Assembly: GCA_017893485.1 (NCBI GenBank)
Contig: CM030367.1
Location: 82,714,853 to 82,778,852 of the forward strand
Length of the DNA stretch: 64,000 nt
Direction of reading: 5' to 3'
Source: Hemerocallis citrina
Lineage: Eukaryota; Streptophyta; Magnoliopsida; Asparagales; Asphodelaceae
Of this stretch, positions 21,897 through 33,011 are shown one piece after another. Position numbers and translations under genes: made by a program. The notes under the pieces are model-generated. The model saw only the letters and a program-made list of their open reading frames with translations, was not told the DNA's origin and searched no databases. The first letter of the stretch is position 1. The number at the start of each line of letters is the position of its first letter.

Positions 21897-24171
21897 AATA
21901 GGGAAACATGGGCCTCTCCTCCGAGTACAGTCCTTATATTGTCTACTACTAAAAGTCAACCCTTAAACCCCAGCTTGTTTATTATTTTATCAATGCAACA
22001 ATACAATATGCAGTATGAGACATGAGATGAACAATAGTATCAATAGGAGAACAATAGGAGGATAACATAAAGTGGGACAAATAGAATGATGAAAATATCT
22101 CATTAGGATCATGCAATGCAATATACATACATTAATTCTTGCAATACTATGATATAGGATTAATTAATCTATTAAAATCTACACTATATATTTCTGGACA
22201 GCAAGAGTAGTCTGTACAAAAATGCAGTTTTCCACTGTTACAGAAATCAAAAAGTGAATCCGTAGGAAGTCCTAGAAACTAGACTTCCACACGGTTCTAA
22301 CGCATATTTAAAGTTCAAAATCTGACAACAGTAGCTAGGTCAAACACAATTCTTTACAGATTTCATGTTCAGGCAGAATCTCGATGTCATGTTATTTTAT
22401 TTTTCGAATCAGCAAAAACTCAATAATAAATTCATTAAAAATATTTTTCTAGACTCCTAAACATGTTAAGCAATAATATGAAAATTGACAGAGCAAAATT
22501 TTATCATTTGATCAGCCTTTTCACTGTTTAAACATGAAAGATACAAGAATCTGAAAATTTGAAATTAAAACACAGCTGTAGTAAAACGGGCATAACTTTT
22601 GCTACACAACTCGGAATTCAAAAATTCAAGATGTTCTGGAAACTAGAAAGATAAGGCTACAATTATTATTGAGAAAATTATTCATTTTAATATCATTTAC
22701 TAGTTCAAAAATAATAGTCAACATACAAGCCAGCCAGCAATATACAGGTTTTAGGGTATTATTCATAAAATAATTTAATTAAACATGATGGGTATCAATT
22801 CTATTAGTCAATAAATTATACAACCAGCATGATGGTTGCAATAACATGATAGATAAAAATAAAACCACATATATACACTAATTTATCATCAATCAACATA
22901 CAACCTAGCAACTGTGTCGACAATGGACTAATTGTGTGACAATTATATGAACAACCCTATTCTCAATTCTATATGAATGCATGAAAGATTCAATCTTTGC
23001 AGTCAAAAGTGGCACGATGTCAAGAATATTGGGGTTAGCTCGTGTAAACCCTCAATATACCCAACGAAAGAGAATCAATACAGCGATACGATAACGAATA
23101 GGATCTACTTACAAGAATTTCAATGAAACTTGAATTTGATACAATTAACAATTCAAGAGGACAGTGACTTGCCTGTTAGATGACGAAAACGAATACCAAG
23201 AATAATGGGATAAGAATCACAAAGCAACGAACTCACGAACACACAAAAGAACACGTGTATTACACGTGCACACAATGAGACAAATCAACACAGCAATACA
23301 AAGAGACGGCAACAGTAATTGTCGACCACAGCCAAGGGGGTGGCAGCATCGTCTGCGAAGGGGCAGGCATCGATTGCTGGAACGGCGGGTGGCGGCATCG
23401 CAGTCGAGCGGCGTCGGGGTTGGCGCTGGTGGTCTACGATCGAAACAGGGACGGAGCAGGAGGGGGTTTGGCTATCTGTCGACGAAAGCAGAAGGGAGGG
23501 TGCAGGGGTTTTCGGGGGTAGCACTAGGAGGCGGCGTCGAGAGGGGCGACGAAGGGTGGTCACCGGAGGATGGCCGGGGAAGACGGTCGGGGAAAAAGCA
23601 GTAGTGGGTTTGGGTGGTTTTGGTGGGAAGACACAGCGAGAGTGAGAATGGCGAGGAGAGAGAGAGAGAGAGACAGGAGAGAGAATAAGCGGTTAGGGCT
23701 TTAAAATTGTGTAATTTTTAGGGTTTGCATTAGGGTTGTATTTATATGGTACAATTAGGGTACTGGGTTGGTGAATTAGGGTCCAGTAATAGCAGATTTG
23801 GGTTAAGAACAAATGAAATTGGGTTTTAGGGTTCAATTAAGAGATCGATCAAAATCAATAGGGTTCCAATAAAAATTCCCACAATTAAATAAGAGAAAAA
23901 TATGATCGACAAAAATAACTCAATCACGAAGAACGAAGAATTTCATGAACGAAAATTTAAACCCAATTAAATAAGTAAATAATACCAATAAAAAGGATAT
24001 CAATTGGGCTAGAAATTAAATTAGAATTCGTCAAGAACTAGATCTAGTACAATAAAATATTTCAATAAATAAATTTTAATTAAAATAATCAAGAAATAAC
24101 AATTAATAGTTATAATCTTAATAAATAAATAAATAAATAACAGTATTCGGTTTTAACAATTTATTAAAATA

Positions 24172-24688
24172 CTAGATTTGCCCGTGGGCACGTGCCTACG
24201 GCACGTCTTTGGAACGATACAGCATATGAAAGTCTTGTAAACAGTAAAACAACAATTATGTAGCTCAAGTTTGAATAGTAAAATAATAATTAGTTGTAAA
24301 TAAAAGTCCATGTTTCCATTAGTATAAGTTGAAAAATAATTATAAATGGGGGTGTAAAATCTAACTTCGTAGAAATGTTGATGAAATTTAACTGTTGATG
24401 AGATATTTGCTATTTTGAATGTAACATGAGCAATAAAAAAATGTATAAAAAATCTGAAAATTTACAAACTTGAAATCTGAAAATACAAATTTCTGAGTAA
24501 ATAGAGAGAGAGAGAGAAATAAATAAATAAATAAATAAAAGAGTTGTTTTTTTTTTTGAATTTGAGTTTTTTTTTTGGGAAACTTTTGGGTGGGAAAATA
24601 TGTTTTATGAGGTTAGATCTGGACCGTTGATTTCAACCCTAATGAATGAGAGCCACTTGATAGCTTTCTTTGTGTTTTATTATATAGA
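24172..24688 (-). mobile_element. Non-autonomous Helitron (517 bp)
   Basis: On the minus strand it starts TCTATATAATAAAACAC at 24688 and ends CTAG at 24172, next to A and T of the host site (A^T insertion, no duplication). Just before the end is a GC-rich hairpin around GTGCCGTAGGCAC (minus strand of about 24187-24205). Start TC, end CTRR, terminal hairpin and AT target are the Helitron signature. No Rep/helicase gene is present. Confidence 0.78.
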
Positions 24689-24885
24689 TTCGTTTTCGGG
24701 CTCAAATATAAATAGAAAATAGAAGTAAGATTAAAATACATTGTTATCCGAAATGAATATAAGTTTCGATTAGAAAACACTTTTAGTAAAAATTTGAAAC
24801 AAATTTAGCACAAAATAAATTTTAAATAATCAAGATATAGAATACACGGAAAATACTTATTAGCGGGAATAGGGGTTACAAGTTC

Positions 24886-25338
24886 TATCTACTCCAATAT
24901 TTTGAGTTGCTTAGTAACTATTCATCACCAATGTTTACTTTAACGTAAAACAACAACTTGAAATATGAGTATGACAAAGCACTCTAAGTGTGTGACATGT
25001 TGAGTAACCCGGTGAATTCATCACAAATGTTTGCATTCACGTCAAAAAATATGTGACAATTTAGAGAAAAAAATAAATCAATAAATCAAATCAAAACAAA
25101 AACTCAAGTTTGCTACTTGGTTTGTAGTATTGAGAAGTGGTGATCACAGATGGAGTTGTCACATGATATAATTACATTAATTGCATGACAAATTTGATTT
25201 GGTTGGAAATTATGTATGAATAATTGTACTGGAGAAAGTGAGCATGCTTAAATTTACTTTATTTGCTTATGTTTATGTTAATGTTTTAAGTTGAAATTTT
25301 GATGCTTGCATGATAAGATATTATGGTGAGATGAGTTG
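24886..25338 (+). other. Athila right-hand remainder
   Basis: Continues the host sequence after the AGTTC duplication of B'. Contains 'ATTTCGTTTGCTACTTGG'-like text (AAGTTTGCTACTTGG at about 25104) that I associate with Athila 3' regions, but no ORF and no clear LTR start. It ends where a C-like LTR begins. Confidence 0.45.
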
Positions 25339-25918
25339 TGTAACACCCCCGCAAAATTGAGTTATGAAAATTTTGCCCCTTGTATGTTACATACGTGTAT
25401 TTTGTACCGTTACGAGTAATATTCGTAACATATTTTCATATAAATATCATACATATCTTTATATTCTGACTATTTATACATTTTTCGTCTTCTCAAAACT
25501 CTTTTTCATTCTATTTTGAGCCAACTCAAACATTTTTAATCTCTATGTATTTACATGCATTGCATGTGCTTTCAATACACTTGTCGATTATATATATTTT
25601 CCGTTACGTGAAATATTCGTAACATTATTAATATACATGTTTTGTATTTTGACTGTTTTTCTTTCTCTCAAATTAATTTTACATATTTAGCATGTGCATT
25701 GCACGAAATTTTTATGTGTATTTTATTTCTAAAATTTTCTAAGATGTCATGCACACTTTTTCTTCACATCTTATTTGTCACATTTGTATTATTTATTTTT
25801 AATCAAAACCCATTAGGCCTAAAATCTATTTTAAAGTCCACTAGAAAATTAATTGCAAAAAGAGAAGCCCATGATTAAATTCTACATTTAAATACACATT
25901 TAAAAATGTTACCATACT
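25339..25918 (+). repeat. Truncated C-like LTR fragment (5' end)
   Basis: Starts TGTAACACCCCCGCAAAATTG, matching the start of LTR C (56990) and LTR C' (reverse, ending 44788), and keeps the 'TTTTGTACCGTTACGAGTAATATTCG' region in decayed form. It includes the ACGT-rich 'CATGTGCATTGCACG' motif near 25691. It is cut after about 580 bp by the next fragment. Confidence 0.75.
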
Positions 25919-26402
25919 TGTAGCGCCCCGAATTGCCAATATGATATCTTAGAAATACGTGGCACAATTCCCAATATCAACTTCAAATGTAATATTAAAC
26001 ACAGCCCAAAATACCAGTAAAATTTTTCTCAAAATTTTATTACACTAATATTTACATAACATAGCTGAATACATACACCTTGAATTACAAACTTTCTTTC
26101 TTTACAACACTTTCTTTTTACAAAATCACGCAATCCATTACATCACTTTAACTCAAGCATTCAAATCCCAAGCTATAGATAATCACCTGTAAAATATGAG
26201 GCTAGAGATGACTTTAACCCCCAAAACTAAAGGGGTTAGCCATAAAGGTGTGAGTGACATAAAAATAAGCAACATGAATAAAACATAGATTCATCAACAA
26301 CTGGAAATAAACAGGAGTAAGTGAATTATGGAAAATCACGAAACACGAAAACACATCAAGTGAGACTAGACTAAGTATCAAGTGTAGAAAACCGAAAACA
26401 CA
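25919..26402 (-). repeat. Truncated A-like LTR fragment (3' end), reverse
   Basis: Starts TGTAGCGCCCCGAATT on the + strand, the complement of the LTR A end, and follows LTR A in reverse through 'GTGAGTGACATAA' and 'AAGTATCAAGTGTAGAAAA' before losing similarity near 26402. The right end is missing, so no duplication can be checked. Confidence 0.75.
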
Positions 26403-27069
26403 TAGTTTCTCTCTTTGATACATGTTACATGATTACCTGTTTACCTGTATACCTGTTACCTGATACCTGTTACATGTTTACCTATTTACTTGATTACTTG
26501 ACACTTGATTCATGCCATTTATACTTGTTCACCTTGCCATGCTAGTTGTTTATTTTGATATCATTCTTATACCATGTTGCTAGATAGTTTTTTCCATGTG
26601 CTTGTATCCTACATTATAAGTGGCTCGTAACTTGCAATTGACGGGTACTTGTTTTTCTCTTTTCCTCTTTCCTGCATTCGTTGAATTACAAATTTTGGAG
26701 AACAGGTTCCAGACGGTATTGGTGACATGAAGTATTAGTACTAGATCTTGTTATTATTATTACTTGTGGTTTGCTTGAACAATAATTGGATTCATGTACT
26801 TGGATTTATTCTTGTATTTGGGCAATGTGACCCAGGATATTTGTTTTATTCAGATCATGACTATTTGAGATTAATATATTTTATTTCAAGTATTCATGTT
26901 GGTATTTGGTTCATATGTGCATGTGGTTGACTCTTCTAGCTTCCGACTCTGATTATATTGTGATATGTTGTAAAGATTCTTGAACAACTTATGGATGATA
27001 AAATTTATTCGCTGGACTTTTGTCATATATCCGTATTCCGTATTCTCCTTTGGGAAGCGAGGCGTGACA
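26403..27069 (+). repeat. B-like LTR fragment (3' end)
   Basis: Ends GGGAAGCGAGGCGTGACA at 27069, matching the GGAAGCGGGGTGTGACA end of LTR B, preceded by the same 'GCTGGACTTTTGTCATATATCCG'-type context (Helper word CGCTGG..). A short run of 'ACCTGTTACATG' like repeats lies at 26425-26490. The 5' part is lost at the junction with the previous fragment; the left limit is approximate. Confidence 0.65.
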
Positions 27070-27706
27070 AGACCAGACTTGGCACATTCTATAAATGTAC
27101 TGATCCGCTACACAAGTAATTCAGGACGAAGTCACTGGAAAATGAATAACTAGAGTATTGAACTACTTGCGACATACTCAGAATTATGTACTGCATTACA
27201 CCAGATATCCAGCAGTACTAGAAGGCTACAATGATGCCAACTGGATATCGGACTCCAAGAACTCGAAATCCACAAGTAGGTATGTCTTCACTCTTGGTGG
27301 TGCAGCCGTGTCATGAAAATCCTCTAACAAACGTTATTGGCTAGATCTACCATGAAATATGAGTTTATTGCTTTAGACAAAGCGGTAGAGGAAGCAGAGT
27401 GGATTCGAAACTTTTTAGAGGATATTCCCATGTGAGAAAAAACCAGTGCTCGCTATATGTGTACACTGTGACAGTCAATCGGCTATAGCAAGGCTACTGA
27501 GTTGTATGTATAATGGTAAGTCTCGTCATATCAGAAGGTGACACAAAACTATTAGACAATTGCTCTCAAATGGAATAATCTGTATAGAGTATATAAAATC
27601 GGCCGACAACCTAGCAGATCCATTTACTAAAGGTTTGTCACGAGACCAAGTTGTGAGATCATCTAGAGGAATGGGTTTAAAGCCTATGACGAAAGATGAT
27701 ACTTGA
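27070..27706 (+). pseudogene. Copia RT end and RNase H (pseudogene)
   Basis: Begins RPDLAHSINVLIRYTSN (the RPD motif at the RT/RNase H border). It continues [20 protein letters not shown] and [18 protein letters not shown], the RNase H start. After stops comes VLAICVHCDSQSAIARLL, then YNGKSRHIRR, LLSNGIICIEYIKSADNLAD and PFTKGLSRDQV at the C-terminus. The order is that of Ty1/Copia pol. In-frame stops (for example at about 27315 and 27350) and a frameshift disable it. Confidence 0.9.
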
Positions 27707-28311
27707 AGGAAACCCTACTCAGAAATTAGATATCCCTAGATCTAGGTTCAAAGGGACAACTAAATCTTGTCGAATCGACGTGAGTACTAAGAGATTAAAA
27801 TCTCGTACCCACTTTTAGGATGATAAAACAGTGCTGCTTGCAAAGGGTTAGGATAAGCTTGGCTTTTAATGATTTCCATAGCTTTGAAATAAAAGTGGGA
27901 TATGGCAGGATACTCTTTATAGGCAATCACCTTGGAAGTGTGAATTAAGGTCGTTTCTAGGAGAATGAAGAGTGGCTACATTCTCCAAGTTCACTCACGA
28001 TTAACCAGGAATGTTCAAGGCCAAAATGAACACAACAAGAGAACCTAGTTCTTTGAGGAGATGAAACGATAGTTATTGTTTAGGTTCACATCAAAGCCTG
28101 GGTAGTTCAAGATATCATGTTCACTACTTGGTCAAGTGAATCTGATGGCTACTCACGAAGGGTGGTTCAAAGTTGAAAAGATTCTACCATTCCTGATGCA
28201 GTGATTTTTCGATTGTACTCTCGGAGTTTTTTCTGCCATGTCTTTTTCTGTGATGTCTTTTTCTGACGTGTCTGGATTGCTTAGTCTGGTAATTTCCATC
28301 ATGTGGGGGAT
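27707..28311 (+). other. Copia 3' untranslated region and polypurine tract
   Basis: Non-coding between the pol stop region and the LTR. It ends with ATGTGGGGGAT (28301-28311), a purine-rich tract directly before TGTTGGAAATAT. Confidence 0.75.
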
Positions 28312-29212
28312 TGTTGGAAATATTTTTGGCATATTTTTCGGGCCGGATTCCGGTGGGCTCCGGCCACCGACGGCACCGGAACGTGATTGGATTACGTTCC
28401 TCTCGGTGAGTACTATTCCGTAATGTACTCATTTGCCAAAAATGGTTTCCGTATGAATGAAAAATGTAGGTCCAAAGTTGGGTACTCGAAGTGTACTAAC
28501 TTGAAAATTTGGAGAAAATGGATAGTCCCACATCGGATGATGGGAAAGATTTCTCTAGTATATAAGCTAAAGAAATAGACTAAAGGGCGTAGCCCTGGGG
28601 TTACCACTAACGTGTAGTGGAGAGAGGACCTAGCCAAAATTACAAATACACACGGGCGCCCGGCCAGGCTCGGCTTGGCTCTGGCCTACATTAATTTTTT
28701 TCCCAACTCCAATTTTTTCGCTGAATCTAGTTTTTGAGGCATTTGAAATTATATAACTGGTGTCATTATTCTGTAACAGCAGAATAATGGATCCATCAGT
28801 TACGTTTTTGGAGTCATTACTCTGCTGTAACAGAGTAATGGATCCATGATCCATCAGTTACGCCCTCATCACCTATAAGACCCTGCAATTTTGTCTGCAA
28901 GAGACACAGTTTTTTGCACTTCATAATCTTCTTCTTCTTCTTTCTCTGAGTCTGAGAGTACAGCACAACTACTGGTTCGCTGATATCTCTGAAGCTAGGG
29001 TGCTGCTCTTCAGGGAAAGGTAATATATAGTTGTACCCTGTGAGGCAATTCGTTAACTACCGTCACACTATGGGGCGAATTTTGCTTTAAGAACAGAGAT
29101 CTTAATCTCGACTCTGTATTAAAGTGTCTGGTTTGTTCTTTCATTTCTGTAATTGTAGTTTTTCACAAACATTGTTAGGAATTTCCTATTTTATGATATT
29201 CGAGTTCTAACA
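28312..29212 (+). repeat. Copia 3' LTR (901 bp)
   Basis: TGTTGGAAATATTTTTGGC at the start and CGAGTTCTAACA at the end give the TGTT...AACA inverted termini usual for Copia LTRs. TATATAAG at 28559-28566 is a good TATA box. Its upstream partner is lost, so the duplication cannot be tested; the base run after it is ATTTG. Confidence 0.85.
28559..28566 (+). promoter_or_regulatory. TATA box of Copia LTR
   Basis: TATATAAG inside the LTR. A forward transcript starting here would read out toward the GT61 gene 2.3 kb downstream. Confidence 0.55.
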
Positions 29213-29971
29213 ATTTGTTCCCACCTATTTAAGAACATTGTAGTCTGTCCAAAGTTCATAATATCATTGTTTGATTCTCACAGGACACGGGTTATATTAT
29301 GTTCTTCAATGCACTATACTGCCGATTTAATTGACTTACTCTCTCCACACATTTGTTTCGCTCATATGTTTGAGCTACATACATCCGATTAAAGGCTAGG
29401 GCTGTTTGTCTCTACGTACTCATTCAGGACTTGCTTTAGTTTTCCCGTAATTCTTAAAGTTCCATCTTCGAAATCCAAAACCATGGGATACAACATATGT
29501 TTTACAAGTGAACTCATCAGTTTTCCTGTCCATTATTTTATCAACTCGTTTTGTTTCGCGCGTATCTTGTGCTACACACCTAGGCTCCACAAGCCATTTG
29601 ATTTCATGCTTGGTACTTCATCAAGGATGTGAAAATACAGGATACAAGCTATTATATGACTCATTCTCATGCTCAAAACTTCTAATTCACATACATACAT
29701 TTATGTAATCTTCCCCCATCCTCTCACAGCCAATTTTCCTCCATTCTAAACATTACACCCAGAATAGACTGAAACATCGTAGTTTCATAATAATATATAG
29801 TTTGCCAGTAAATAATCATCCTTGCTAATATATTGTTTTTTAGTAAATAAGAAGACATGGAAAAATATTTTAAACTGTGAAATAAAAATGTTGTGTAGTG
29901 TGTTCAAAAGCAAGTTCAGCCTATAACATAATTTCCGCATGTACCATGTCAGGTTTTGTGATTAAACCATA
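29213..29971 (+). other. Gene-island upstream sequence
   Basis: No ORF of any family, no repeat and no LTR end seen. It is the left part of the non-LTR stretch that holds the GT61 gene and probably belongs to its distal 5' flank. Confidence 0.5.
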
Positions 29972-30297
29972 CTAGTAGTTTACACGTGGGATGCACGTCT
30001 TAATAAATATGCTTTTTTTAAAAGCAAAAATTCACACTTAGTCTGGATTTGATCTAAAATCTCATTTACAATAGTTATGCACGTGCGTTGCACGGACTGG
30101 TAGATGGACAAATTACACTAAGGCCTTCTCCCATTATAGTAGTAGAGATTAATAAATATAGTTTTTTTAAAAGTAAAAATTCAGACGTAGTCTAGATTTG
30201 ATCTAAAACCTTATTTACAATAGTTATGCACGTGCGTTGCACAGGTTGGTAGATGGACAAATTACACTAAGGTCTTCTCCTATTATAGTAGTAGAGA
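29972..30297 (-). mobile_element. Short Helitron-like element with duplicated 5' end
   Basis: On the minus strand it begins TCTCTACTACTATAATAGGAG at 30297 and ends CTAG at 29972, preceded by the hairpin ACGTGCATCCCACGT and inserted between A and T. A second, internal TCTCTACTACTATAATGGG start lies at 30148, because a 149-150-bp unit (30001-30149 and 30150-30299) is tandemly repeated. Each unit includes the ATGCACGTGCGTTGCAC motif. It lies about 550 bp upstream of the GT61 start codon. Confidence 0.7.
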
Positions 30298-30845
30298 TAT
30301 GCCATTACTGTTTTCTGTTGTGCAGGTTGGATGCATCATGTACAAACAATGAACAAATTCAGTGGAAATTATTTTACAAAGGACGAAAAACCTTTCTAGA
30401 ATATCTGAAGAGACCAATATAGGTTCACTTCTCATATGAAAATAGTAATATAGATCCACTCTGGGCAAAGATAAAATTCAATCTTCAAACATTAGACTAA
30501 ACTGACCATTGATCTATCACCAACTAACAAGCATCTTGATTAATAGTGAGTCACTAAATATTTCCCACTTGGATTTCCTAAGAAATCTAAAAATAATAAA
30601 CTCATTATTTTAAATTAATCTACTGAATGAAACAAAAAAAAAAAAATAATAATAATAATAATAATAATAATAAGCATAATCATTAATTATGTGCATTAAT
30701 TAATAATCAAAATCTTCCCTCACGTCACCTAATTGATACAGTAACACCAGCAAAAACAATAATAATTAATAATATAGGAAAACTCCCTATCAAATAAATA
30801 AGAAAGGCCAAGAAGAATCCAGTATTTGCACACCATTAGCAACAA
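30298..30845 (+). promoter_or_regulatory. GT61 gene proximal 5' flank
   Basis: AT-rich with an (A)n(ATA)n microsatellite at about 30635-30673. 'CAAATAAATAAG' (about 30789-30800) is the only TATA-like candidate near the ATG, and is weak. No ORF. The start context AACAAATGGG is a good plant initiation context (A at -3, G at +4). Confidence 0.45.
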
Positions 30846-32294
30846 ATGGGTGAGGAGTACTCCAACAAGAAGATGTTAAGGCTCCTCCCTGTACTTCTCC
30901 AATTTTTGCTATTGTTCAGTAGCCTATTTTACGCCCATCGGTTCCTTTTCACCTCTTTCGCCCCCTTCTCTGGTAATTAAGCTGCATCCATCACTCGTTT
31001 CTCTTTCCATTATCTTTCACGTATTCATTTCTAACATTTCTGCTTCAATGACTCCCAGGAACTTCAGTCCAAGACAACAATGAAATTAGTACCGCTAGCA
31101 ATAAAGATAAAGCATGCTCCACCGTTGCCAACAACACCATCTGTTGCGACCGAACCAGTATCTACAGTGACATCTGTTTCATGCAAGGTGACGTAAGAAC
31201 CCACGCTGCTTCCTCCTCTATCCTCCTCTTCTCATCAAACACTGAAATCGAGGAAAGAATTAGACCATACACTAGCAAATGGGAGGACATCACAAACAAT
31301 ATCCCAGAACTCAGTCTCAAAATTGTCGATCAAAACCCATCTTCCTTTCACCAGTGTGATGTTAGACACAATGTCACGGCTCTCTTCTTCTCTCTTGGTG
31401 GTTATACAGGTAACTTATTCCATGCCTTCAGCAATGGGCTTGTCCCCCTCTACATCACCTCCCAACACCTCCACCGTCAAGCAGTCTTTGTAGTACTTAA
31501 ATACGAACACTGGTGGCACACCAAGTACCAAGAAATCCTCTCCCAACTCTCCGACTACCCTCTCATAGATTTCTCCAAGGATACAAGAACACATTGCTTC
31601 CCTAAAGCTATAACTGGCCTTCGATTCCATGACAGCCTTGCAATCGATCCTTGGCGAATGAAGGACAGAAAAACCATCGTAGACTTCCACCACATGCTTG
31701 ATGAGGCCTACAAACACCGAATTGCACAAGGCATAAAAGGCAACAAACCAAAGCTTGTAATCATGGCTAGAAGTGAGACAAGGGTGATAGAGAACGAAGG
31801 GGATGTGGTAAACTTAGTTAAGGCCATTGGATTTAATGTGGAGATCTTGAAGCCTAAAAACACGATGCCATTGTCAAGGATATACAGTGTGCTTAGCTCT
31901 TGCGACGTCATGATGGGGGTCCATGGAGCTGCATTGACACATTTTCTCTTCATGAAGCCCGGGTCATTGTTCCTGCAGATTGTGCCAATTGGGATTGAAG
32001 GGTTAGCAGAGCTTTGCTTCGGAGAGCCAGCTGTGAAGATGGGAATCAAGTATGAAGAGTACAGGATCCATCCAATTGAGAGTTCGTTGTACAGAAAGTA
32101 TGGTAAAGGCCGATCCAATAGTGCAAGATCCGTTAAGTGTGAAAGTAAAGGGGTGGGAAGTGACTAAGGAGGTGTACCTCAACGGTCAAAATGTGACCTT
32201 GGATCTCAGTCATCTACGACAGCATCTCTTGAAAGCATTTCACAATGTCCTCTTGCAAAAAAGCCACAAAATATATCGTCAATCTGGCACTTAG
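30846..32294 (+). CDS. GT61 family glycosyltransferase, two exons, with a 1-base frameshift
   Basis: Exon 1 is 30846-30972 and exon 2 starts at 31059; the 86-bp intron has a GT start (GTAATTAAG) and CCCAG end. Exon 1 encodes MGEEYSNKKMLRLLPVLLQF and a hydrophobic stretch at about residues 11-27, a type II signal anchor for the Golgi. Exon 2 has CCDRTSIYSDICFMQGDVRT, KPKLVIMARSETR, and at about residue 330 MGVHGAALTHFLFMKPGS, the signature of GT61 (plant xylosyl/arabinosyltransferases acting on xylan or glycans). At about 32105-32108 one extra G shifts the frame: the protein then ends at 32167 (411 residues), whereas the other frame continues ADPIVQDPL, GWEVTKEVYLNGQNVTLDL to a stop at 32294, the family's usual C-terminus (453 residues). 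It is either a recent pseudogene or a sequencing error. Substrate not assignable. Confidence 0.9.
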
Positions 32295-32421
32295 TTGATC
32301 TTCTTGAAAAACTAGTCAGTTCCCTTAGTATCTTCTTATTATTTAATATACATAATAGATTGGTTGATGCAAATGCAAATGACGAATGAAAATGGAAGTC
32401 TTCAGTCTTAAATAAATGAAT
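32295..32421 (+). other. GT61 gene 3' flank
   Basis: Only 127 bp separate the family-type stop codon from a Copia LTR. The stretch is AT-rich, with possible polyadenylation words (TTAATATACATAATAG at 32342 and AATAAATGA at 32411). Confidence 0.5.
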
Positions 32422-33011
32422 TGTTAGCCACAGATTCGTCATTCAATGCATACTCTAACATCACAGGCATGCATAAGAAAACAGAAAAAATAACCCTAGC
32501 ATGATATTACAAGCAGTGTCCTTTGTAGCCGTTGAAACCCCTCAGTCATCTTCTCGTATGGTGGTGGATCCTACAGGATGAGGTACTCCACACACTGTTT
32601 ACCCCTTCATGACCTCGGATCCGAACTCAAGTAGTGAATGGTAGAGAACTAGAAAGATAACTCATTTATCTTTCAAGGAAAATGGTGATGATATTATATG
32701 GAGTCTCTATTATATTGAGTGGAATATTGCAACACATGCATATGGCATGGCCTGGTGTACTACCTCCACCCTAGCCTCCACCCATCAATATAGGGAGGCA
32801 AGGGGAGATCTACTCTAAAGGTTGAATATATTCTTAATAGATCCAATGACTCTCCATAATTCCAATAAGAAGGTATATTTCTCCTCACAAAGAAATACAT
32901 CTCACCATGAATGTTTGGAGATTCATCTCTTGGAGGGCAAGCCAACACCCCTAGGGGTTGGCCGGCCCCACTAAAAAAAGGATGGGCCCAATTGGGCCCA
33001 TCCGACTAACA
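32422..33011 (-). repeat. 3' LTR of the reverse Copia element (about 590 bp)
   Basis: On the minus strand it starts TGTTAGTCGGATGGGCCC at 33011, directly after the purine tract TGAGTGGGAGA. The best end is GGCTAACA at 32422, giving TGTTAG...CTAACA termini. A 24-bp perfect palindrome lies at 32980-33003. The left end is chosen from the matching termini; a different end near 32500 is possible. Confidence 0.65.

Larger units (their letters stand above)
20952..24880 (-). mobile_element. Solo LTR, family B, reverse (B')
   Basis: On the + strand it starts TGTCACGCCCCGCTTCC (the reverse of the LTR B end) and ends GGGGTTACA at 24880, flanked by AGTTC at 20947-20951 and 24881-24885. Its 3.9 kb includes a 517-bp Helitron, leaving about 3.4 kb. 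The 'GGTTAGCTCGTGTAAACCC' segment at about 23033 matches the complement of 15007 in LTR B, and a GC-rich leader with GA-microsatellite (23280-23680) mirrors the CT-rich leader there. The GC-rich open frames at 23266-23645 are not conserved. Confidence 0.88.
3705..25338 (+). mobile_element. Athila-type Ty3/Gypsy element, gag-protease only, heavily nested
   Basis: Begins with an LTR starting TGATGAGTGAAATTTTT at 3705, a start familiar from Athila-type legume elements. It continues with a tRNA-Asp-type primer site, an Athila gag, a protease interrupted by element A, and a 3' non-coding stretch. That stretch has the Athila-like phrases 'GCGCTTTTTGGGAGGCAACC' (about 20218) and 'CATTGAGGACAATGTGATATTCAAG' spread over 20597-20622. 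No RT, RNase H or integrase is present, so it is an internal deletion derivative. It also hosts reverse solo LTR B'. I could not identify its 3' LTR; the right limit is set where an unrelated LTR begins. Confidence 0.75.
27070..29212 (+). mobile_element. Ty1/Copia element, 3' part only
   Basis: Carries the end of a Copia polyprotein, a 3' untranslated region, a polypurine tract and one LTR. The 5' part is absent: the pol frame begins abruptly at the end of the B-like LTR fragment. The pol phrases resemble Tork/Retrofit-type plant Copia elements. Confidence 0.85.
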
